This document shows positions 1 to 5,098 of a DNA stretch of 5,098 nucleotides, one piece after another. The stretch is from assembly GCA_047618295.1 (NCBI GenBank), contig JBLHKL010000132.1, forward strand, positions 1-5,098, read 5' to 3'. Source of the DNA: UBA7359 sp047618295. Its GTDB lineage: Bacteria; Pseudomonadota; Gammaproteobacteria; Eutrophobiales; Eutrophobiaceae. Below the pieces are notes generated by a model. The model did no database searches and was not told the DNA's origin. It saw only the letters and a list, made by a program, of their open reading frames with translations. Within the stretch, counting starts at the first letter, position 1, and each line of letters starts with the position of its first letter. The position numbers and the translations under genes are program-made.

Positions 1-1
1 T

Positions 2-1621
2 CCTCTATATGGTTATTTATTAGGGTTTTTCATATGGGCAACAGGACAGAATCTTTTTGTTTTTTATTTATTTCAAATAATCGTTGACGTTTTTACTGTT
101 TTGATTGTTTATGCAATTGGCAAGGAGCTATGGAATCACAAGGCGGGTTTAATAGCTGCCATTCTTTATTCTCTAACTAGTACGGCGATTTTTTATACAG
201 CCACATTACTTAAGCCGACAATGGTAGCCAGCTATATTGCGTTATGGGTCTTATTGTCTATTAGAGTGCCAAGAATGAAAAGTTCATTCGCCTGGATAAT
301 GTATGGAATATTTTTAGGTTTGGGAGTTGCGTTAAGATCTAATTTGTTATTATTGAGCTTGTCGAGTTTTATTCTTATGCCGTTATTCTATTGGAAAAGC
401 AACGGCAAGAAAGAATTACAGAAAAAAATGATTTTACTAATACTTGGGTTTAGCATTCCAGCGTTGATGTTAGCAGCAAGAAATGAACATATAACGGGAC
501 AATGGTCAGTGTTGCCGCCAAATAGCGGTATTGTATTACATCAACTATATAATTCAGACAATCCCGATTCAGTTGAATTTGCTCCTCGTTTTGTTACATA
601 TAGTAGCCCTCCTGCAATTTTAACAGGATACAAAAAAGAAGCTGAAAAACGTTTAGAACAACAATTGTCTATATATGAAGTCAGCAGTTTTTGGCGTAAA
701 CAAGCTATTGCATATATAGCATCAAACTCCGACAAGGTTATTGAAAATATAATACGAAAATCAAAACAGTTTATGGCTTTTACAGAGATTGAAAACAGTC
801 GCTTTATTAATGCCGAGGCCATGTTTTCTCCTTTACTAAAGATTCTTCCTTTCCCTTTTGGTTGGTTATTTGCACTTGGTTTTCCTGGACTAATATTACT
901 TGCAGTACGAAATAATATTTTATCGTTGCCCATCCTTATTGCTGCCAGTATTGTTTTTGCTACATTTATAATATTTATCGCTGCAGGACGGTTCCGTGCT
1001 CACGGCTTACCTCTATTTGCTGTTGGTAGTGGTGTTTTCATAACAGCAATAATTGACTGGAAAAATACAGGCAAGAATAAATCTATTGCTTTAATTGCCC
1101 TTTCTATGATTTTAGGTGTTTTAACAATGTGGAATAGTAATCAAGCAAGCAATAGAGCTGTTAATCCTATGGAATTTGCCTGGGGCTATTTGAAAATGGG
1201 ACAAACTGAACAAGCGAAAAATTATGCCCTACGCCTAATTAATATTAACCCCAAAGACGCTGATGCATATGAGTTGCTGGGTTATATTGCCCTTCATGAT
1301 AATCAGCATGAACAGGCCATATTATGGTTGGGTACTGCTGCTCAGCTTGCTCCCCGCCATCATGTGACTCAATATAATCTTGCTCTTAGTTTAAGACAAG
1401 CATATCGAAATGAAGAGTCATTGCTTGCAATAGAATCTGCAATTAATTACGCAGTACAGCCTGAATATTTATTTTTAAAGGGACAAGTTCTGGAAGAAAT
1501 CGGCGACATAAAAAATGCCTTATCTACTTATGAGTACTTAATAGAAGTAGCACATTCTGATAATGATGGGCAATTATATATAAGAAAAGCACAAGAACGA
1601 TTACGCTTAATCAGTCCTTGA
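2..1621 (+). CDS. GT39/PMT-type membrane glycosyltransferase with C-terminal TPR region (5' end outside window)
   Basis: The reading frame is open from the left edge, so the gene begins upstream; the in-frame TTG at 101 is not a credible start because family-like sequence (PLYGYLLGFF, then a membrane helix) precedes it. 539 residues are visible, numbered here from the codon at 2. About ten hydrophobic segments are seen: several within residues 1-160, a large hydrophilic loop at about 160-275, then more helices to about 380. GRFRAHGLP at 329-337 resembles the conserved R-x-R-x-x-x-P stretch late in GT39-like proteins. Residues about 388-535 are soluble and contain TPR-like helical repeats (for example PKDADAYELLGYIALHDNQ). 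GT39 enzymes move a sugar from a polyprenyl-phosphate donor to protein or lipid on the outer face of the membrane. The acidic catalytic loop expected near the N-terminus lies outside the window, so activity cannot be judged. The gene ends with tandem stops TGA TAA. Substrate is unknown; an O-antigen-ligase-like or other polytopic glycan enzyme is the alternative. Confidence 0.75.
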   Translation, partial: PLYGYLLGFFIWATGQNLFVFYLFQIIVDVFTVLIVYAIGKELWNHKAGLIAAILYSLTSTAIFYTATLLKPTMVASYIALWVLLSIRVPRMKSSFAWIMYGIFLGLGVALRSNLLLLSLSSFILMPLFYWKSNGKKELQKKMILLILGFSIPALMLAARNEHITGQWSVLPPNSGIVLHQLYNSDNPDSVEFAPRFVTYSSPPAILTGYKKEAEKRLEQQLSIYEVSSFWRKQAIAYIASNSDKVIENIIRKSKQFMAFTEIENSRFINAEAMFSPLLKILPFPFGWLFALGFPGLILLAVRNNILSLPILIAASIVFATFIIFIAAGRFRAHGLPLFAVGSGVFITAIIDWKNTGKNKSIALIALSMILGVLTMWNSNQASNRAVNPMEFAWGYLKMGQTEQAKNYALRLININPKDADAYELLGYIALHDNQHEQAILWLGTAAQLAPRHHVTQYNLALSLRQAYRNEESLLAIESAINYAVQPEYLFLKGQVLEEIGDIKNALSTYEYLIEVAHSDNDGQLYIRKAQERLRLISP

Positions 1622-1661
1622 TAAGGTTTAATTAATTGGAGTCAAGAAAAAAGGTCCGACA

Positions 1662-2444
1662 CTAGCGACTTGGGTCCATTATGATTTTCAATATACTCTT
1701 TAGTAGTTTTGGATTGCTAGAAGTAATATCACCTGATTCCATATAATTTATACCACCAGATATTTCACTATTAATGCCACCAGCTTCTTGTACGATGAGT
1801 GCGCCAGCAGCAATATCCCAAGGTTTTAGGTTGTATTCCCAAAAACCATCCAGACGACCACAAGCAACATAGGCTAAATCAAGAGAAGCTACACCGGCAC
1901 GTCTGATTCCTGCAATTTCAGGGTATAGTGATTTGAAACTGTTGATAAACTCATCAACGCTATGAGCGTCGCCATATGGAAATCCTGTGCCAAGCAAAGC
2001 TCCATCCAAAGTTTTTTGTGAGCTAACACGAATCTTTTTATTGTTGAGTTGGGCACCTTTGCCTTTAGATGCAGTAAATAATTCCTGTTTTAGTGGGTCA
2101 TAAATCACCGCTTGATCAAGACGTCCTTTGTGTTGAAGTGCAATGGATACAGCAAAATGAGGAAACCCATGCAGAAAATTCGTAGTGCCATCAAGTGGGT
2201 CGATTATCCAAAGGAAGTCACTTTCACCGGAGGCGCCACTTTCTTCACATAAAAAAGCATGATCCGGATATGATTTTTTGATCGTATTGATAATTGTAAA
2301 TTCAGCTTGTTTGTCGACTTCTGTAACAAAATCATTTTTACCTTTTATATCAACTGAAATGTCACCTACGCGATCCATTTCACGTACAATTAGATCTCCA
2401 GCTGCGCGTGCAGCACGTATTGCGATATTGAGCATTGGATGCAT
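1662..2444 (-). CDS. suhB: Inositol-1-monophosphatase family protein SuhB
   Basis: The 260-residue product fits the usual SuhB length and is a Mg-dependent, Li-sensitive type of phosphatase that hydrolyses inositol monophosphate in the cytoplasm. The N-terminus MHPMLNIAIRAAR is close to that of E. coli SuhB, which supports the start at 2444; an AAGGA lies 12 nt upstream. Metal-site residues are visible: E67 in the CEESG stretch, D82 and D85 in IDPLDGTTNF (81-90), and D210 in KPWDIAAGA (207-215). Where E. coli has GSAALDLAYVA, this protein has GVASLDLAYVA (184-194), a mild change. In E. coli SuhB also takes part in rRNA antitermination with the Nus factors; whether that applies here cannot be read from sequence. 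It is divergent from trmJ, as in many gamma- and betaproteobacteria, and convergent with the upstream membrane glycosyltransferase. All catalytic residues are intact. Confidence 0.95.
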   Translation of the reverse strand: MHPMLNIAIRAARAAGDLIVREMDRVGDISVDIKGKNDFVTEVDKQAEFTIINTIKKSYPDHAFLCEESGASGESDFLWIIDPLDGTTNFLHGFPHFAVSIALQHKGRLDQAVIYDPLKQELFTASKGKGAQLNNKKIRVSSQKTLDGALLGTGFPYGDAHSVDEFINSFKSLYPEIAGIRRAGVASLDLAYVACGRLDGFWEYNLKPWDIAAGALIVQEAGGINSEISGGINYMESGDITSSNPKLLKSILKIIMDPSR

Positions 2445-2456
2445 AAGTGTTTTAAA

Positions 2457-2461
2457 TCCTT
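2457..2461 (-). promoter_or_regulatory. Probable ribosome binding site of suhB
   Basis: AAGGA on the minus strand ends 12 nt before the ATG at 2444. The spacing is slightly long but it is the only purine-rich site near the start. It favours the MHPML start; for the internal Met4 the spacing would be 21 nt, too far. Confidence 0.5.
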
Positions 2462-2464
2462 GAA

Positions 2465-2494
2465 ATATTAAAAACGTATTCTACGTTGAGTAAA
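2465..2494 (-). promoter_or_regulatory. Possible sigma70-type promoter for suhB
   Basis: On the minus strand TTTACT (2489-2494) could be a -35 box and TAATAT (2465-2470) a -10 box, separated by 18 nt. Each matches four of six consensus positions. In such an AT-rich gap this level of match can occur by chance, so the call is weak. No equally good promoter was seen for trmJ: TTGAAA at 2460-2465 has no -10 box at correct distance. Confidence 0.25.
2473..2487. promoter_or_regulatory. Perfect inverted repeat in the suhB-trmJ divergent region, candidate operator
   Basis: AACGTA (2473-2478) and TACGTT (2482-2487) are perfect reverse complements separated by TTC. The dyad lies inside the 72-bp gap between two divergent starts and falls within the spacer of the possible suhB promoter. 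It could be a dimeric regulator's operator serving one or both genes. The stem is too short and the following T-tract absent for a terminator. No regulator can be named. Confidence 0.35.
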
Positions 2495-2516
2495 AAAATG
2501 AGTGTAGTAATTAAAT

Positions 2517-3245
2517 ATGAATTCGATAATTAGTAATGTGCGCATTGTCCTAGTTGGCACGACACATCCGGGCAATATTGGAGCTGCAGCACGGGCAATG
2601 AAAACAATGTCGCAGGATAATCTATATTTGGTCAATCCGAAAGAATTTCCCTCTGCCGTGGCAACAGCTCGAGCAGCAGGAGCGGACGATATATTGGCAA
2701 ATGCAAGTATACATGATGATTTAAAATCGGCCATTTCAGATTGCGAACTGGTGATAGCCACTAGTGCTAGGACAAGGAGTATTCCGTGGCCAATGGTTTC
2801 TCCTCGGGAGTGTGCTGCAAAGGCAGCTGAATCAAACGGAGGAAATGTTGCCATCGTCTTCGGAAGAGAAAATTCTGGCTTGAGTAACGAAGAAATGGAA
2901 TTAGGTAATTTGGTATTACAAATACCCACTAACGCTGATTATAGTTCTCTGAACCTTGCGTCGGCAGTCCAGATTATATGTTATGAGTTATTCCTGAAGC
3001 GTAACGTGAACGAGGACGTAGACGTAATTAAAGAAGATAAAGTACCTTTAGTAAGTCAGGAAAAGATAGAAATGTTTTATGATCATCTAGAAGAATGCAT
3101 GATTGAGATAGGTTATCATGATGTTAACTATCCGCGCCGATTGATGCATAGGATGCGACGTTTGTTTAATCGAGCACAATTAGATGAAAGTGAATGGAAA
3201 ATAATGCGTGGTTTTCTGGCTAAAATTCAAGAGAAAAAAAAATAA
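2517..3245 (+). CDS. trmJ: tRNA (cytidine/uridine-2'-O-)-methyltransferase TrmJ
   Basis: The 242-residue product matches the size and layout of bacterial TrmJ, a SPOUT-class enzyme that 2'-O-methylates the nucleotide at position 32 in the tRNA anticodon loop using SAM. Residues 8-29 hold the conserved opening VRIVLVGTTHPGNIGAAAR with R26 aligning with the conserved Arg23 of E. coli TrmJ. TSARTRSIPWPMVSPRE is at 82-98. The SAM-binding trefoil-knot region is seen as VFGRENSGLSNEE (114-126) and IPTNADYSSLNLASAVQ (136-152). The C-terminal 80 residues form the helical extension typical of TrmJ, ending in a basic MRRLFNRA stretch and EKKK. The ATG at 2517 is the first in frame after a stop at 2508-2510; the ribosome site is weak. 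The gene is divergent from suhB. It is followed after 18 bp by a methyltransferase gene rather than iscR. The last codons contain a run of nine A. Confidence 0.95.
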   Translation: MNSIISNVRIVLVGTTHPGNIGAAARAMKTMSQDNLYLVNPKEFPSAVATARAAGADDILANASIHDDLKSAISDCELVIATSARTRSIPWPMVSPRECAAKAAESNGGNVAIVFGRENSGLSNEEMELGNLVLQIPTNADYSSLNLASAVQIICYELFLKRNVNEDVDVIKEDKVPLVSQEKIEMFYDHLEECMIEIGYHDVNYPRRLMHRMRRLFNRAQLDESEWKIMRGFLAKIQEKKK

Positions 3246-3263
3246 AAAGATTGGGTTTCAGTT

Positions 3264-3995
3264 ATGGAAAATGAATTGTTTGATGAAATGTATAAAGTGG
3301 AGTCTCAGCACTGGTATTTTGTTGCGAGACGAAAAATAATTGCTAGTGTCATAGATGGTTTAAGTCTAGGGTCAAATTCTAAAATAATGGATGCTGGCTG
3401 TGGTAATGGCGATAATCTTGAGTTCTTATCAAAATATGGTGAATTAGTCGGAATAGAAAGAGAAGATAGTGCCTTGGAAAGGGCACAATCAAGGCAAATA
3501 GGTAAGGTCGTTAAAGGGGAATTGCCTGATGGGTTCCCATTAGACATAAATAAAGAAAATGATTTGATTGTGCTGTTAGATGTACTGGAGCATATAGATG
3601 ATGATGAAAAGAGTTTATCTATGTTAAAAAACTGGGCAAAGAATAATGCAACATTATTAATAACGGTCCCCGCATATCAATTTCTGTGGACCAAACATGA
3701 TGATTTACATCATCATAAAAGAAGATATACAGTCGATCAGTTGAAAAAAATGATAGAAAATAATGGTTGGAAGGTGAATTATATTTCCTATTTTAATTCA
3801 TTTTTATTTCCATTAGCATTGTTGGATCGACTTAAAGATAAAGTGTTTCCACCGTCAAAAATTGATGGTTTAACTGTACCAAATCGATATATAAACCTAT
3901 TGTTTGAAAAGATATTTAGTCTGGAAGCTTGTATTCTGGGTAGATTCTCATTTCCTTTCGGCCTGTCAATAATTGTTGTTGCTGAGAAAAAATAA
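3264..3995 (+). CDS. Class I SAM-dependent methyltransferase, substrate unknown
   Basis: The 243-residue product has a Rossmann-type methyltransferase core. Motif I is IMDAGCGNGDN (41-51), the acidic end of strand 2 is VGIERED (62-68), and the post-motif region LIVLLDVLEHIDDD (101-114) is the DVLEH form common in Methyltransf_11/23 proteins. ITVPAYQFLWTKHDDLHHHKRRY (133-155 region) carries an unusual acidic/histidine-rich stretch, D146, D147, H149-H151, followed by basic residues. The N-terminal ESQHWYFVARR (13-23) is a W-F-x-x-R-R opening often seen in proteins of this group. The C-terminus has hydrophobic patches (about 175-187 and 227-238) that may touch the membrane, but no clear transmembrane helix. 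It lies 18 bp after trmJ and 7 bp before the polyprenyl-sugar synthase, suggesting a role in glycan or lipid-linked sugar methylation; this is inference from context. The gene lacks a strong ribosome site, so coupling to trmJ translation is possible. Confidence 0.85.
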   Translation: MENELFDEMYKVESQHWYFVARRKIIASVIDGLSLGSNSKIMDAGCGNGDNLEFLSKYGELVGIEREDSALERAQSRQIGKVVKGELPDGFPLDINKENDLIVLLDVLEHIDDDEKSLSMLKNWAKNNATLLITVPAYQFLWTKHDDLHHHKRRYTVDQLKKMIENNGWKVNYISYFNSFLFPLALLDRLKDKVFPPSKIDGLTVPNRYINLLFEKIFSLEACILGRFSFPFGLSIIVVAEKK

Positions 3996-4002
3996 TTTTT
4001 AT

Positions 4003-4986
4003 ATGGATAACAAAGAAGCAAACAGAAAAAAAATACTGTCTATTGTAGCGCCTGCGTATAACGAGACTGCCAGCTTAGATGAGTTTTATTCAAGACTAAT
4101 AATCTCGACGAAAGATTTGAGCCTGGATCTGGAAATTATCTATGTGAATGATGGTAGTCAGGATGACACGCTTGAGTTGATGTGCAAACAGCGTAGCGAT
4201 GATCCAAGAATTACAATAATAGACTTAAGTCGAAATTTTGGTAAAGAAATCGCTTTAACCGCGGGCTTAGACTATGCGCTAGGTGATGCTGCTGTAGTGA
4301 TAGATACCGATCTACAAGACCCCCCTGAATTAATCCCCGAGTTAGTTGCAAAGTGGCTTGAGGGCAATGATGTTGTTAATGCAAAAAGGCTCAAGAGAAA
4401 AGGGGAGAGCTGGTTTAAAAAATTAACATCTTATATGTATTATCGTTTTCTATATCAATTAAGTGATATAAAAATTCCAAAAGATACAGGTGATTTTAGA
4501 TTACTAAGTCGTGATGCATTAGATGCGTTATTAAAATTGCGGGAAAAACATCGATATATGAAAGGCCTGTTTGCATGGGTTGGCTACTCGCAAGTAGAAG
4601 TTACCTATGAACGCGACGAACGATACGCCGGAAATACAAAATGGGGCTTTTGGGGCTTGGTTAATCTGGCATTCGAGGGCTTAACCTCTTTTTCTGTTCT
4701 ACCTTTAAGATTAGCTTCTATGGTCGGTGTGCTATCTGCATTTATAGCAATAGTTTTCGGTGCTCTCATTATCACAAAGAAATTTCTTTATGGTGATCCT
4801 GTCGCGGGCTATTCATCATTGGTTGTTTTAATTACCTTTATTGGAGGCATACAACTTCTTGCTCTAGGTGTAATTGGAGAGTATTTAGGACGTGTATTTA
4901 ACGAAACTAAAAATAGGCCACTTTATATTGTAAAGGGCATGCAGAAATCACTCTATCTTTCTAATCAAGAGGATAATAAATCCTAG
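4003..4986 (+). CDS. GT2 polyprenyl-phosphate glycosyltransferase (GtrB/DPM1-like)
   Basis: The 327-residue product fits the GtrB/ArnC/DPM1-like group, which transfers a sugar from a nucleotide sugar to polyprenyl phosphate at the cytoplasmic membrane face. The GT-A domain shows SIVAPAYNE (13-21), IIYVNDGSQDDT (45-56), DLSRNFGKEIALTAGLDYA (74-92), the metal-binding DTDLQDPPE (101-109), and DTGDFRLLSR (161-170). NTKWGFWGLVNLAFEGLTS (211-229) leads into two membrane helices at about 237-258 and 271-291, then GEYLGRVFNETKNRP (292-306), the usual end of this group. The ATG at 4003 is chosen over the TTG at 3973, which lies inside the methyltransferase gene; the extra ten residues are not family-like. 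The gap to the preceding gene is 7 bp, so translational coupling is likely, and no good ribosome site is seen. Sugar identity (glucose, mannose, amino sugar) cannot be read from sequence. It probably supplies a lipid-linked sugar to a GT39-type or GtrC-like transferase. Confidence 0.92.
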   Translation: MDNKEANRKKILSIVAPAYNETASLDEFYSRLIISTKDLSLDLEIIYVNDGSQDDTLELMCKQRSDDPRITIIDLSRNFGKEIALTAGLDYALGDAAVVIDTDLQDPPELIPELVAKWLEGNDVVNAKRLKRKGESWFKKLTSYMYYRFLYQLSDIKIPKDTGDFRLLSRDALDALLKLREKHRYMKGLFAWVGYSQVEVTYERDERYAGNTKWGFWGLVNLAFEGLTSFSVLPLRLASMVGVLSAFIAIVFGALIITKKFLYGDPVAGYSSLVVLITFIGGIQLLALGVIGEYLGRVFNETKNRPLYIVKGMQKSLYLSNQEDNKS

Positions 4987-5001
4987 TCTGAGACGTGCTG
5001 C

Positions 5002-5098
5002 TTACTTGATTTCTACACTTCCGTTTATTTTTTCATCAGCTGTAATTTGCCCAATTACCCAAGCGTCTTCACCAATATCTTTTAGGTAGGATAGTGTC
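5002..5098 (-). CDS. purM: C-terminal fragment, probably phosphoribosylformylglycinamidine cyclo-ligase PurM (5' end outside window)
   Basis: On the minus strand a frame open to the right edge encodes 31 residues, TLSYLKDIGEDAWVIGQI followed by TADEKINGSVEIK and a TAA at 5002-5004. The pattern of a helix, then GE-x-AW-x-IG-x-I, then a short strand at the very end is typical of PurM C-termini. PurM makes aminoimidazole ribonucleotide from FGAM with ATP in purine biosynthesis. Only the tail is visible, so the assignment rests on one short motif; another protein with a similar ending is possible. The gene is convergent with the GT2 gene across 15 bp, with no visible terminator between them. Confidence 0.65.
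   Translation of the reverse strand, partial: TLSYLKDIGEDAWVIGQITADEKINGSVEIK

Noticed and set aside
101..103. TTG as the start of the membrane glycosyltransferase
   Set aside because: The frame is open to the left edge and encodes sequence typical of the family before this codon, so the true start is upstream of the window.
1645..1680. Possible terminator for suhB: GGACC followed by a T-run on the minus strand just after the stop
   Set aside because: The GGACC copies are in direct, not inverted, orientation and no stem of useful length can form before the T-run.
2498..2533. An 11-codon ORF starting at ATG 2498 that overlaps the start of trmJ in another frame, like a leader peptide
   Set aside because: It has no ribosome site and no recognisable composition such as repeated codons of one amino acid; a short ORF of this size is expected by chance.
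2468..2929. Minus-strand 153-codon ORF over the start of trmJ
   Set aside because: It is the antisense shadow of trmJ, whose conserved motifs identify the real coding frame; the antisense product resembles no family I know.
3973..4002. Ten-codon N-terminal extension of the GT2 protein from a TTG start
   Set aside because: It lies within the end of the methyltransferase gene, has no ribosome site, and the residues are not GT2-like; the ATG at 4003 is better.
4986..4994. GTCT-G-AGAC inverted repeat at the GT2 stop codon
   Set aside because: Arms are only four bases with a one-base centre and no T-tract follows; not distinguishable from chance.

Overview
The window is an AT-rich bacterial chromosome segment, densely coded, with only short intergenic gaps. 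A SuhB-type phosphatase that opens MHPMLNIA, transcribed divergently from a TrmJ-type tRNA methyltransferase, is a neighbourhood I associate with Gammaproteobacteria and Betaproteobacteria. I therefore infer a low-GC member of one of these groups, and the sequence does not let me go to genus. The iscR gene that follows trmJ in E. coli is absent here.

Layout. (1) From the left edge to 1621 (+) lies the 3' part of a polytopic membrane glycosyltransferase of the GT39/PMT type with a C-terminal TPR region; its start is outside the window. (2) 1662-2444 (-) is suhB, convergent with the first gene across 40 bp. (3) A 72-bp divergent intergenic region holds a perfect 6-3-6 inverted repeat. (4) 2517-3245 (+) is trmJ. 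(5) 3264-3995 (+) is a class I SAM-dependent methyltransferase of unknown substrate. (6) 4003-4986 (+) is a GtrB/DPM1-type polyprenyl-phosphate glycosyltransferase with two C-terminal membrane helices. (7) From 5002 to the right edge (-) is a 31-residue tail that looks like the C-terminus of PurM.

How the genes may work together. trmJ, the methyltransferase and the GT2 enzyme are co-directional with gaps of 18 and 7 bp, so they may be one transcript. The GT2 enzyme would charge a polyprenyl phosphate with a sugar on the cytoplasmic face. GT39-type enzymes typically use such lipid-linked sugars on the far side of the membrane, so the first gene is a plausible consumer, although suhB and trmJ lie between the two. 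The methyltransferase would be a third, unassigned member. suhB, trmJ and purM are housekeeping genes. I found no CRISPR array, insertion sequence, tRNA, rRNA, riboswitch or convincing intrinsic terminator. I do not see evidence for a wholly new system; the surface-glycan genes interleaved with housekeeping genes are the most interesting aspect.
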